A stretch of DNA of 35,151 nucleotides from Candidatus Yanofskybacteria bacterium RIFCSPLOWO2_02_FULL_41_13 (GTDB lineage: Bacteria; Patescibacteriota; Minisyncoccia; 2-02-FULL-40-12; GWA2-44-9): the NCBI GenBank assembly GCA_001795735.1, contig MGKQ01000005.1:1-35151 (forward strand). Direction: 5' to 3'. The notes under the pieces were generated by a model. The model was not told where the DNA came from and ran no database searches. It saw nothing but the letters and a program-made list of their open reading frames with translations. Made by a program: the position numbers and the translations under genes. Positions 16,962 through 23,895 of the stretch are shown here, one piece after another. The stretch's first letter is position 1; every line of letters starts with the position of its first letter.

Positions 16962-17147
16962 TTACCCTTTCTGTATTACTGGGCAGGTGCAGTTCTCTTC
17001 CGCCTCATTACACTCGGCACACTTGGCCATATGCCTTTCTCCGCCGCAGCTTTCACACTTGGCCATTTTTTCTTCTGACTCATGACCACAGTCAGCACAC
17101 TTGTGGCCTTCAGCTTTTTTGCTACAGGTTTCACATGTATTGTCCAT
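16962..17147 (-). CDS. Cys-rich (10 Cys) zinc-ribbon-like mini-protein
   Basis: A 61-aa protein without a family I can name. The Cys spacing is highly regular: C5-C8, C17-C20, C31-C34, C43-C46 (four CxxC knuckles) and C53-C55 (CxC), with several His (15, 22, 39). Charged Lys/Glu residues fill the rest. This pattern suggests two structural zinc sites (rubredoxin/zinc-ribbon type) in the cytoplasm; nucleic-acid or protein binding is possible. Strong promoter TTTACA-17-TATAAT lies exactly 6 nt before the ATG, supporting both the gene and a leaderless transcript. The 155 bp downstream (16807-16961) shows no gene. Confidence 0.8.
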   Translation of the reverse strand: MDNTCETCSKKAEGHKCADCGHESEEKMAKCESCGGERHMAKCAECNEAEENCTCPVIQKG

Positions 17148-17153
17148 AGATTA

Positions 17154-17182
17154 ATTATAAAAATTTATAAATACCATGTAAA
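17154..17182 (-). promoter_or_regulatory. Leaderless-type promoter of the Cys-rich gene
   Basis: On the minus strand: TTTACA (17182-17177), 17-nt spacer, TATAAT (17159-17154), 6 nt, ATG at 17147. Five of six -35 bases and all -10 bases match the sigma-70 consensus. Confidence 0.8.
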
Positions 17183-17213
17183 GTTGATAAAAGGCAGACA
17201 AAAAGAGGTTTTA

Positions 17214-17735
17214 TCAACCCCTTTTTAAATTATAGCTTGCAAAGAGCTCCTTAATAGTTACTATGATGAGTCCTGTCAGCATTAAAAGATCACCCGGCGA
17301 TGCTATTCCACTTGTAAGGTAGGGTATGTATACCCAATCACTCAGCCATGGCAACATAGTATTATCCATATAATTATACCCACTCTCAAGACCGAAAACC
17401 CTACCACAACAAGCGATCATTCCTTGTTTTGAAACAGGCATGCCGCCATTTAGCGTTACTACTAAGCCATTAGATAATATTCCAAGGCCTAAAATTAATA
17501 ATCCGAAAAAATAGTAGTTGAAATGGTAAAATATGATAAAAGATATACCACCGGCAATTAAAAAAATTCCATCAAGAACCGGTGATGGTATGAAGAAATT
17601 GGCGATAATCGAAGAGATACCAACGACTCCTATTAGGTGAAGAGTCCAGACTTGATTCAGTTTGCCCGACTCCAACCTCTTTGCCACGACAAGGATCGCT
17701 ACTACCAGGAATAAGATCAGAAGCATGAGCAGCAT
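17214..17735 (-). CDS. DUF5317-like integral membrane protein
   Basis: 173 aa with five to six TM helices. Family-like positions are LNGGMPVS in the middle and the C-terminal LPWLSDWVYIP...SPGDLLMLTG pattern. The DUF5317 function is unknown. Paired Cys (IACCG) lie in the extracellular-looking loop after GGMPVS. A Shine-Dalgarno GGAAGG lies 6 nt before ATG 17735, so unlike its neighbours this gene is not of leaderless type. Divergent from mnmA with a 59-bp shared promoter region. Confidence 0.7.
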   Translation of the reverse strand: MLLMLLILFLVVAILVVAKRLESGKLNQVWTLHLIGVVGISSIIANFFIPSPVLDGIFLIAGGISFIIFYHFNYYFFGLLILGLGILSNGLVVTLNGGMPVSKQGMIACCGRVFGLESGYNYMDNTMLPWLSDWVYIPYLTSGIASPGDLLMLTGLIIVTIKELFASYNLKRG

Positions 17736-17756
17736 GCAATGCCTTCCGGGGTAAAG

Positions 17757-17785
17757 TTGTTTAAGAACAGTTTTTATAGTATAAT
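17757..17785 (+). promoter_or_regulatory. mnmA promoter, near-leaderless
   Basis: TTGTTT (17757-17762), 17-nt spacer, TATAAT (17780-17785). The ATG at 17795 is 9 nt after the -10, predicting a 5' UTR of only a few nucleotides. Confidence 0.65.
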
Positions 17786-17794
17786 ATCAAAACT

Positions 17795-19039
17795 ATGAAA
17801 GGTCAATCCAGCACCAATCTGATCCGCCGTCCATTATTAAGAAAAAGGGTGGGATTATTGCGGGGCAAGTCCCCGAAAACTGTTTATGTGGCTATGTCGG
17901 GAGGAGTTGATTCTTCTGTTGCGGCGGTACTGCTGAAGAAGCAAGGGTTTAATGTGGTTGGAGTTTTTATGAAACCATGGTCGCCAGAGGCGACAAATTC
18001 CAAATCCCAAATCTCAAGCTCCAAACAAATTCCAAATTCTAAATTCCAAATTCTAAATTCCAGTCTTTGCCTTTGGCAGCAGGATCGGGAGGATGCCATG
18101 AGAGTCGCGGCTGTATTGGGAATTCCTCTTCTGACCTGGGATTTTTCAAAAGAATATAAAAAAGAGGTGGGGGATTATATGATCCGCGAATATAGAGCCG
18201 GCCGGACACCGAATCCCGATGTAATGTGCAATAAGGAAATCAAGTTCGGCCTGTTCCTAAAAAGAGCCCTAGAAGAGGGGGCCGATTATATTGCGACGGG
18301 ACATTATGTTAAAAAGCAAAAAGCAAAAAGCAAAAAGCAAAATCACAACTCAAAATCTAAAATTATCTATAGATTGTTTCAGGCGAAGGATAAAAATAAG
18401 GATCAGAGTTATTTCTTGTGGACTTTGAGTCAGGAACAGCTTAAATACTGCCTGTTTCCGATCGGGGATTACACTAAGCCGGAGGTCAGGAAGCTGGCTA
18501 AGAAATTTGGCTTGCCCAATTATGATAAAAAAGACAGTCAGGGCGTGTGCTTTATTGGGCCATTAGATATGAAAGATTTTTTAAAGAGGTATATTAAACC
18601 AAAAACTGGCAAAATTTTACTTTTGGATGACAATAATTCTTCGGTCAACTCAGGACGAACCGTCCACAAAACAGTCGGTTCGCATGATGGAGTTTACTAC
18701 TACACTATCGGTCAACGGCATGGGTTGGATATAAAAAACGGCCAAGGACCGTACTATGTTATCAGCAAGGATATTAAGAAAAATATTATTTATGTTGGAA
18801 AAGATAAAGATTTAGGCACCAGAGAGACTAGAATATCAAATATTGTTTGGACGGGTGGCAAGGTTAAATTACCGGCAGAATTTGATGTCAAAATTCGCTA
18901 TAGAACAAAATCAGAGAAGGCTACTCTGTATAAAAATGGCAGTCTGAGGTTCAAAAAACCGATAAGAGCGATTACCTCCGGCCAATCAGCTGTGCTTTAT
19001 AAAGGGCAAGAGCTTGTTGGCGGCGGAATAATCGTTTGA
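17795..19039 (+). CDS. mnmA: tRNA-specific 2-thiouridylase MnmA
   Basis: 414 aa. It thiolates C2 of the wobble uridine (U34) in tRNA Lys/Glu/Gln, using ATP and sulfur from a relay or IscS. Motifs: PP-loop SGGVDSSVAA (about 35-44), PNPDVMCNKEIKFG with the first catalytic Cys, DQSYFLW, KDSQGVCFIG with the second catalytic Cys, and TIGQRHGL. It is ~40 residues longer than usual MnmA. The extra length lies in a basic N-terminal extension and two low-complexity insertions encoded by dispersed repeats: residues ~67-90 (SKSQISSSKQIPNSKFQ) and ~173-191 (KKQKAKSKKQNHNSK). Both interrupt the protein at loops and keep the frame, so the enzyme is probably functional. Confidence 0.95.
   Translation: MKGQSSTNLIRRPLLRKRVGLLRGKSPKTVYVAMSGGVDSSVAAVLLKKQGFNVVGVFMKPWSPEATNSKSQISSSKQIPNSKFQILNSSLCLWQQDREDAMRVAAVLGIPLLTWDFSKEYKKEVGDYMIREYRAGRTPNPDVMCNKEIKFGLFLKRALEEGADYIATGHYVKKQKAKSKKQNHNSKSKIIYRLFQAKDKNKDQSYFLWTLSQEQLKYCLFPIGDYTKPEVRKLAKKFGLPNYDKKDSQGVCFIGPLDMKDFLKRYIKPKTGKILLLDDNNSSVNSGRTVHKTVGSHDGVYYYTIGQRHGLDIKNGQGPYYVISKDIKKNIIYVGKDKDLGTRETRISNIVWTGGKVKLPAEFDVKIRYRTKSEKATLYKNGSLRFKKPIRAITSGQSAVLYKGQELVGGGIIV
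17995..18061. repeat. In-frame dispersed repeat inside mnmA (copy 1)
   Basis: Tandem-like 'aaattctaaattccaaattc' sequence, ~67 bp, sits between the MKPWS strand and the LCLWQQDREDA helix, where typical MnmA has only a few residues. Confidence 0.75.
18311..18366. repeat. In-frame dispersed repeat inside mnmA (copy 2)
   Basis: Four tandem 'aaaaagc' units followed by 'aaaatcacaactcaaaatct' are inserted right after the ATGHYV motif, encoding a Lys/Gln/Ser-rich loop. Confidence 0.75.
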
Positions 19040-19045
19040 TATAAT
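19017..19045 (+). promoter_or_regulatory. Leaderless-type promoter at the mnmA stop
   Basis: TTGGCG (19017-19022, inside the mnmA 3' end), 17-nt spacer, TATAAT (19040-19045, immediately after the mnmA stop), 6 nt, ATG at 19052. Confidence 0.7.
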
Positions 19046-19051
19046 ATACGT

Positions 19052-19360
19052 ATGTCATTTTTTAGAAAAGAAACACCACCTCAACCACCCCCCGATTTAT
19101 CAGCTAGTTTAGAGCCTGAAAAAACTTCAGAAACAAAACCGGAGCTGGATCCGGTAAGCGAAGAATTGCATAATCGAGCAGTGAGGGAGAGACTGGATAT
19201 AACTAGGAAAATCTTTGACTTAGAGTCAACCGAAAGAACTTTATTAAGTATCGGTATGCAAAAAGACTCAGGCATTACCCCGGATTCTAAATTTCCCGAG
19301 ATACTCGATTACGTCAATCACGAGTTAAAAAGAAACAGGGAACTTAAGGATGAATTATAG
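19052..19360 (+). CDS. Small acidic hypothetical protein
   Basis: 102 aa, no family recognised. The first ~45 residues are Pro/Glu/Lys-rich and probably disordered (PPQPPPDLSASLEPEK). The rest is helical with heptad-like Leu/Ile spacing (about 45-102), so a short coiled coil or adaptor is possible. There is no signal peptide or TM, so it is probably cytoplasmic. It has its own promoter with the -10 exactly 6 nt before the ATG, which argues for a real gene. It ends 10 nt from the convergent gpmI stop. Confidence 0.65.
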   Translation: MSFFRKETPPQPPPDLSASLEPEKTSETKPELDPVSEELHNRAVRERLDITRKIFDLESTERTLLSIGMQKDSGITPDSKFPEILDYVNHELKRNRELKDEL

Positions 19361-19369
19361 AGTAGATTT

Positions 19370-20914
19370 TTAATTTAATACCTTAAATAAACTCTCTCCT
19401 GTCATCTCCTCCGGTTTAGGTATCCCCAGCATCTCAAGTATTGTCGGTGCAACGTCAGCAATTATACCTTTTGGCCCGTAAAGGGTCTCTTTTATTTCTT
19501 CTTCTGACCGCTGTCTTTCGTATTCTTTGACGACTATGTGGAAGGGCACAGGGCTTAGATTATGTTTTGTCTCTGACTCCCCGCCTTTATAAGTCAAACC
19601 TTCTGCATTACCATGGTCAGCAGTTATGATTAAAATTCCATCTTTTTCAAAAACGGCCTCTTTAAGCTTGCCGACGCATATATCAACGGTCTCAACTCCT
19701 TTTATCGTTTTTTCAAGATTTCCTGAGTGGGCGATAAGGTCGGCATTGGCAAAATTAATTAATATAAAATCGTAGTAGTCTTTTTTGAGTTCTTCGATAA
19801 CTTTTTGAAGTATTTCGTTGGCCATCATTTCAGGCTCCTGGTCCGGTTTTCTGATCGATTTTATAAATACATCTGTTTCTCCGTCGAAAGCCCTATTCTT
19901 AAGACAGTTAAAGAAAAAAGTGGCATGTGCATATTTATCAGTTTCGGCAATATGAAATTGTCTTTTATTATTTAAACTGAGTACTTCGGCTAAGCCGTTC
20001 TTAATATCCGGTATAGAGAAGGCCGTATGAAGATTAGGATCTTCAGAATATGGAGTCATACCTACGACGAAGACACCGTTCACTTCGGTTCTTTCGAAGG
20101 TGCCTAAATTTTTGTCTAGGAAGGCTTTAGTTATCTGCCTCATGCTATCCTCTCTGAAATTAAAGAATATTAACGAATCATTCTCCTGAATAGTTCCGGA
20201 CGGATCAAGTAAAAGAGGAGGAATCTTCCCGTCAAAAATACCTTGGCCGTAATATTCATCCAGCTTTGCCGCAATATCGTCCGTTTTTTCTCCGTCACCT
20301 CCGGTTAAAAGATTGTAGGCTTTTTTAGTCAGATCCCAGTTATCGTTCCTATCCATAGGAAAATCTCGTCCCATTACTGTTGCCAGTTTTATATTAGGAT
20401 AGTTTTTAATATAGTCCTGTAACTTTATCATAAGCGGTTTAGCTTCTTTTAATCCTGAATCCTTGCCGTCTGTAAAAAGATGAAGTTTAACTTCGGGGAG
20501 GCCGCTTTTTTTAGCTAGTTCGAAAAGGGCCAGAATGTGATTGAAATAAGCGTGAACGGAGCCGGAGGTTAAAAGTCCGGCCAGATGAAGTTTTGAGTTA
20601 TTCTTTCTGGCGTGGTCTATGGCTGAAGAAAAAGCGGGGTTATTAAAAAACTCCCCAGTTTCGATGGTCTTGTTAATCCTGCTTAAATATTGGGAAATTA
20701 TTCTTCCGGCTCCGATAGTAAGGTGGCCGACTTCGCTGTTTCCCGTCTCACCCCAAGTTAAACCAACGGCTTTGCCGGAGGCTTGAAGAAGAACGGTGGG
20801 GTAATTAGCCATGATAAAATCCATATTAGGGGTCCGGGCATTAAAAATAGCATTGCCGACATTCTGCGGAGAGTAACCCCAGCCATCAAGGATTGTCAGA
20901 ACGATAGGACGCAT
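19370..20914 (-). CDS. gpmI: 2,3-bisphosphoglycerate-independent phosphoglycerate mutase
   Basis: 514 aa from ATG 20914 (MRPIVLTILDGWGY). The ORF track's longer start at 21010 would run through the promoter and into the RNA element upstream. It interconverts 3- and 2-phosphoglycerate in glycolysis using two Mn ions. Motifs: DGWGYS (metal Asp), GNSEVGHLTIGAGR with phospho-acceptor Ser60, GRDFPMDRN, and the C-terminal ADHGNAEGL metal site. Length and motif order fit the family. The -10 box TATACT is exactly 6 nt before the ATG, predicting a leaderless mRNA. Confidence 0.96.
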   Translation of the reverse strand: MRPIVLTILDGWGYSPQNVGNAIFNARTPNMDFIMANYPTVLLQASGKAVGLTWGETGNSEVGHLTIGAGRIISQYLSRINKTIETGEFFNNPAFSSAIDHARKNNSKLHLAGLLTSGSVHAYFNHILALFELAKKSGLPEVKLHLFTDGKDSGLKEAKPLMIKLQDYIKNYPNIKLATVMGRDFPMDRNDNWDLTKKAYNLLTGGDGEKTDDIAAKLDEYYGQGIFDGKIPPLLLDPSGTIQENDSLIFFNFREDSMRQITKAFLDKNLGTFERTEVNGVFVVGMTPYSEDPNLHTAFSIPDIKNGLAEVLSLNNKRQFHIAETDKYAHATFFFNCLKNRAFDGETDVFIKSIRKPDQEPEMMANEILQKVIEELKKDYYDFILINFANADLIAHSGNLEKTIKGVETVDICVGKLKEAVFEKDGILIITADHGNAEGLTYKGGESETKHNLSPVPFHIVVKEYERQRSEEEIKETLYGPKGIIADVAPTILEMLGIPKPEEMTGESLFKVLN

Positions 20915-20920
20915 AGATAC

Positions 20921-20949
20921 AGTATATATTATTTTGGGGCAAGTATTAA
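20921..20949 (-). promoter_or_regulatory. Leaderless-type promoter of gpmI
   Basis: On the minus strand: TTAATA (20949-20944), 17-nt spacer, TATACT (20926-20921), 6 nt, ATG at 20914. It supports the shorter start for gpmI. Confidence 0.7.
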
Positions 20950-20957
20950 GCGTTCGC

Positions 20958-21159
20958 AAACCCCTCCCAATTTCTCTCCAGTCCTCGTCTGCGTCAATAT
21001 CTTCGAACATAGACTAGGATTTATATAACAATAATCACAGGTACCCTCGCTTGCCTCTTCATTATCATTCAGCGCTCGACCTCGTGATTATTGTATAAAT
21101 CCAGTTCAGTTCTCAGATATTTCCTTGTCTGCGGAAGGAGAATAAATTGGGAGGGGTTT
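20958..21159 (+). ncRNA. Structured RNA element, copy 1 (novel candidate)
   Basis: A ~202-nt element closed by a perfect 16-bp stem (20958-20973 with 21144-21159) plus 5 bp more (20975-20979 with 21137-21141). Inside lie 20978-20995 (CCAGTCCTCGTCTGCGTC), a short stem (20996-21001 with 21116-21121), a 19-bp bulged stem (21017-21038 with 21084-21102), then an apical AGGT/ACCT closing pair around ACCCTCGCTTGCCT. A homologous inverted copy lies at 21619-21818. The loops are near-identical while the stems differ compensatorily. I cannot match it to a known RNA family. The strand is inferred from one G-U pair in copy 2 and is not certain. Confidence 0.6.
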
Positions 21160-21185
21160 GTTCACTATCTATCATTGCAGAAATT

Positions 21186-21208
21186 AAAAAGTGCGAGACT
21201 ATCGCACT
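21186..21208 (-). terminator. Intrinsic terminator of the 121-aa gene
   Basis: On the minus strand, AGTGCGA-TAGTC-TCGCACT followed by TTTTTAATTT. It starts at the stop codon of the minus-strand gene. Confidence 0.8.
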
Positions 21209-21573
21209 TAGTAACTTGCTTTTAGACTGGCCACTGATTGTCTCAGACTCTCGATCAGCCTGTCTAAAACTTCGGCTTCGTAATTTACCATTTGGAAGGC
21301 GGTCGGCTCTACACCAGATACAGCAACAACATACTGTTTTAATAGATCTCTGAGCGACAGTTTTCCCAATGAATAGCCAGACATCATAAATCTGGCATCC
21401 CATGAACCATCTTTGTTCAGATATAGGCGTTGGTCAACAACTGGCAAAACATTATTTTCGGGCAATAGGCGTAGAGCTTCTTTCTCCAGTTCTTTAAAAG
21501 TATTAATATCTCTTTGGCTAAGCATCTCGAGTTCCGCTTGGGAATGAACTAAAACTGTATCCCACAATAACAC
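21208..21573 (-). CDS. Orphan 121-aa protein between inverted RNA elements
   Basis: No family recognised. The frame starts at GTG 21573; no ATG is near and the ribosome site is unclear. The protein is soluble and mixed alpha/beta: a helical N-terminal half with Glu/Leu-rich stretches (SQAELEMLSQRDINTFKELEKEA), a central hairpin-like KDGSWDARFMMSGYS, and a helical C-terminus (YEAEVLDRLIESLRQS). There is no signal or TM. It is immediately downstream, on the same strand, of RNA element copy 2 and antisense-adjacent to copy 1, and has its own terminator. A functional link between the protein and the RNA (binding partner or regulated gene) is inference only. Confidence 0.6.
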   Translation of the reverse strand: MLLWDTVLVHSQAELEMLSQRDINTFKELEKEALRLLPENNVLPVVDQRLYLNKDGSWDARFMMSGYSLGKLSLRDLLKQYVVAVSGVEPTAFQMVNYEAEVLDRLIESLRQSVASLKASY

Positions 21574-21618
21574 TCTTTATCTACGTAAGTCCAGCACTCA
21601 CCTCATAACAACCAAGTG

Positions 21619-21818
21619 AACCCCTTCTCAATTTTATATCCTTCCGCAGTCTAGGAGATATACGAGAACTGATATGAATTTATCCGATAATAATAGGTCG
21701 AACGGTCGCCTTAGGCGACAGGCAAGAGAGGGTACCTGTTATTATCGGCTATAAATTCTTAATTAGTTTGAGTATGTCGACGCAGACGAGGACTGGACTA
21801 TAAAAATTGAAAAGGGGT
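21619..21818 (-). ncRNA. Structured RNA element, copy 2 (novel candidate)
   Basis: An inverted homologue of 20958-21159, ~200 nt. Closing stem 21620-21638 with 21799-21818 (one bulge, one G-U pair if read on the minus strand). Block 21779-21796 is 18/18 identical to copy 1, and 21720-21737 is 17/18 identical. The inner stem (21676-21692 with 21740-21758) has the same shape, bulge included, but a different sequence. An apical hairpin GTCGCC-TAA-GGCGAC replaces an unstructured stretch in copy 1. It ends ~45 nt before the GTG of the 121-aa gene, so it could be that gene's leader (cis-regulatory) or an independent RNA. Confidence 0.6.
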
Positions 21819-21855
21819 GAGCGATATTTGCAGGAAATTTTGTTATCTGATACAA

Positions 21856-21861
21856 TATAAT
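21856..21861 (+). promoter_or_regulatory. -10 box of rny
   Basis: A perfect TATAAT in TACAATATAAT, 233 nt before the rny ATG. No good -35 is seen. This -10 would give an ~225-nt 5' UTR holding the hairpins at 21887-22037. Confidence 0.45.
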
Positions 21862-21886
21862 AGTTAGCTTAATTTATATTAGTTTA

Positions 21887-22037
21887 GTAAGTAAATGTCT
21901 GCGCACAGCGTAGCGAGCACAGGGACAGTTACTTACCCCGCCCTCTAAGCTTGTTGTAATCGATAATCATATTGCATAGAAGGATCATTTCTTAGATAGG
22001 GTGTTATAGATCATACGACGGGCATAGAGGGCGGGGT
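21887..22037 (+). promoter_or_regulatory. Structured rny leader with two long hairpins
   Basis: Hairpin 1: GTAAGTAA-A-TGTC pairs with GACA-G-TTACTTAC (21887-21936). Hairpin 2: ACCCCGCCCTCTA (21935-21947) pairs with 22025-22037, then after an A/A mismatch GCTTGTTGTA (21949-21958) pairs with TACGACGGGC (22014-22023) using three U-G pairs. This makes a 23-bp helix with a 55-nt apical region. The wobbles are U-G only when read on the plus strand, which supports transcription towards rny. The two hairpins share two bases and could be alternatives. The role is unknown; autoregulation by RNase Y is a reasonable hypothesis. Confidence 0.6.
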
Positions 22038-22094
22038 TGCGAGTTTCTTGCTATTCGCTTTGCTCATAGACAAACATGCAAACTTTTCAAAAAA

Positions 22095-23627
22095 ATGCTC
22101 TCAAACCTAAATCCGCTTATTGCGGCGATTTCGGCGTTGCTCCCCGGTTTAATAATCGGTTATCTGGTCAGGCAAGTACTCTCAAGCAGGAAAGCCAGTC
22201 AAGCTGAGGCTAAAGCCGAAGCTATTCTCAATGAATCTAAGTCAAAAGCCCAAGATATTCTTCTTGAAGCTAAGAACAGGGCATTAGAAACCCTTGAAGA
22301 GGTTAAAAAAGAAGAAAAGGAGCGCAGTTCCCAGCTGTCCAGAATCGAAAACCTCTTAACTAAAAAGGAAAACGAGCTGGAATCTCGCGACAAAGAATTA
22401 AGAATAGACAAAGCCAGCCTAGTATCGAAAGGTCAGGAATTGGTTGTTTTAAAGTCTGAACTTGAGAAAAATCGCCAGAAACAAATACAGGAGCTTGAAA
22501 GAGTTGCCAGCTTAAATAAAGAACAGGCTAAAGCAGAGTTATTTAGAAAAGCCGAAGAAGAAGCTAAGGATGAGCTGTATAAAAAAATTATTAGACTTGA
22601 GCAGGATAATAAAGAAGAGCTTGATAAAAAAGCTCGCGAGATTCTGACATTGGCTGTTCAAAGATATGCTGCTTCGCAAATAGCAGATACGGTTAGTACA
22701 ATTGTGACGCTCCCGTCAGACGAGCTCAAGGGTAAAATTATCGGTAAAGAGGGTAGAAATATTAAAACTATAGAAAGATTGACCGGGGTTGATATTATTA
22801 TTGATGATACACCTGAGGCTCTTGTTATCTCCGGATTTGATCCCGTCCGCAGACAGATAGCAAAATTAGCTCTTGATAAGCTGATTGCCGATGGTCGCAT
22901 TCATCCGGCCAAGATAGAAGAAATGGTTGAGAAGGCTAAAGCCGAAATAAACGATAAAATTAAAGAAGCAGGGGAAGCGGCATTATTTGAAACCGGTATC
23001 GGAGCGGTGGATCCCCGTTTAGCATATTTTCTTGGCAGATTGGCATTTAGAACGAGTTTTGGCCAGAATGTGCTATTGCATTCTATTGAAATGGCTCATA
23101 TTGCTGGTATGATAGCGGCTGAACTTGGGGCTGATGTAAGCGTAGCCAAGAAAGGCGCCCTGTTTCACGATGTCGGAAAAGCGGTTGATCATGAGGTTCA
23201 GGGTACGCATGTTGAAATCGGCCGAAAAATACTTCAGAAATTCGGTATGGATGAAAGAGTGATCAGGGCAATGGAAGCCCATCACGAAGAATATCCGTAC
23301 GCAACTCTTGAATCTCGTATCGTTCAGGCCGCCGATGCAATATCAGGAGCGAGGCCGGGAGCAAGAAAGGATACCGTTGAGATATATCTAAAGAGACTCG
23401 AAGATTTAGAAAGGATCTCTAACTCATTTGATGGGGTGGAAAAATCATATGCCATTCAGGCCGGTAGGGAACTTAGAATATTTGTTACCCCAACTGCAAT
23501 CGATGACTTGGGGGCTCTTAAAATGGCCAAGGACATCGCTAAAAAAATAGAAGACGAGATGAAGTATCCTGGAGAAATAAAGGTCAATGTTATACGAGAA
23601 ACTCGCGCTGTTGAGTATGCCAGGTAA
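22095..23627 (+). CDS. rny: Ribonuclease Y
   Basis: 510 aa, the membrane-anchored endoribonuclease that initiates mRNA decay in bacteria lacking RNase E. Domains in order: N-terminal TM (about 8-28, IAAISALLPGLIIGYLV), long charged coiled coil (about 35-205), KH RNA-binding domain with GKIIGKEGRNIKTIE, HD hydrolase domain with H358-D359 in LFHDVGKAVDHEVQGTH, and the conserved C-terminal region ending EVNVIRETRA-like (IKVNVIRETRAVEYAR). Length and order are canonical. The ATG at 22095 has no Shine-Dalgarno but gives the family start. The long structured leader upstream is unusual. It shares a terminator with a convergent ncRNA candidate. Confidence 0.96.
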   Translation: MLSNLNPLIAAISALLPGLIIGYLVRQVLSSRKASQAEAKAEAILNESKSKAQDILLEAKNRALETLEEVKKEEKERSSQLSRIENLLTKKENELESRDKELRIDKASLVSKGQELVVLKSELEKNRQKQIQELERVASLNKEQAKAELFRKAEEEAKDELYKKIIRLEQDNKEELDKKAREILTLAVQRYAASQIADTVSTIVTLPSDELKGKIIGKEGRNIKTIERLTGVDIIIDDTPEALVISGFDPVRRQIAKLALDKLIADGRIHPAKIEEMVEKAKAEINDKIKEAGEAALFETGIGAVDPRLAYFLGRLAFRTSFGQNVLLHSIEMAHIAGMIAAELGADVSVAKKGALFHDVGKAVDHEVQGTHVEIGRKILQKFGMDERVIRAMEAHHEEYPYATLESRIVQAADAISGARPGARKDTVEIYLKRLEDLERISNSFDGVEKSYAIQAGRELRIFVTPTAIDDLGALKMAKDIAKKIEDEMKYPGEIKVNVIRETRAVEYAR

Positions 23628-23659
23628 ACTAACCTGAACAATTATCTTTTTGGAAACAG

Positions 23660-23686
23660 AAAAATCGGCTCCAGCGGCCGATTTTT
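23660..23686. terminator. Bidirectional terminator of rny and the opposing ncRNA
   Basis: AAAAATCGG-CTCCAGCGG-CCGATTTTT: 9-bp stem with T-runs on both strands, 33 nt after the rny stop. Confidence 0.85.
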
Positions 23687-23889
23687 CTTCGGAGGCGATT
23701 CCCACTGAGTTCCTCGTGTGAACCTTCGCCTTTCTCCTCGACATTTTGCAGAACCAAGCCAAAATGTCTCCGGATGTTCCTTAAAGATAGCTTGTCCAGT
23801 TGTGCTCCTTCGCCACTCCCCGACCGACGCCGAGGCGCTTGTCCAGGAGATCGAGCTGTTCTTGCGGTGTGCGACGAGTATCTCAGGAT
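23687..23889 (-). ncRNA. GC-rich structured small RNA candidate (~230 nt)
   Basis: A segment clearly richer in GC than the surrounding AT-rich DNA, with no convincing ORF. Its minus-strand promoter TTGACT-17-TATTAT puts the 5' end at about 23889, precisely where a long-range closing stem begins: CUGAG-AUA-CUCGU (23886-23874) pairs with ACGAG-GAA-CUCAG (23717-23705). Inside, GACATTTTG/CAAAATGTC (23740-23768) is a perfect 9-bp hairpin, and CTGGACAAGC occurs twice. The terminator at 23660-23686 ends it. No signature of RNase P RNA, SRP RNA or tmRNA is seen. A 31-codon frame (RRTPQEQLDLLDKRLGVGRG) lies in its 5' half without a start codon. Confidence 0.6.
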
Positions 23890-23895
23890 ATCATA

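Noticed and set aside
18311-18366. Repeats in mnmA as a CRISPR or frameshift
   Set aside because: Units are 7 bp, contiguous and in frame; no spacers.
20915-21010. 5' extension of gpmI
   Set aside because: It covers the gpmI promoter and part of RNA element copy 1; the family start is ATG 20914.
21113-21403. Second minus ORF overlapping the 121-aa gene
   Set aside because: Different frame, runs through the terminator hairpin and into RNA copy 1.
23445-23762. Minus-strand ORF 105 aa over the rny end and ncRNA candidate
   Set aside because: Runs antisense through the rny 3' end and the terminator; composition and content not protein-like.
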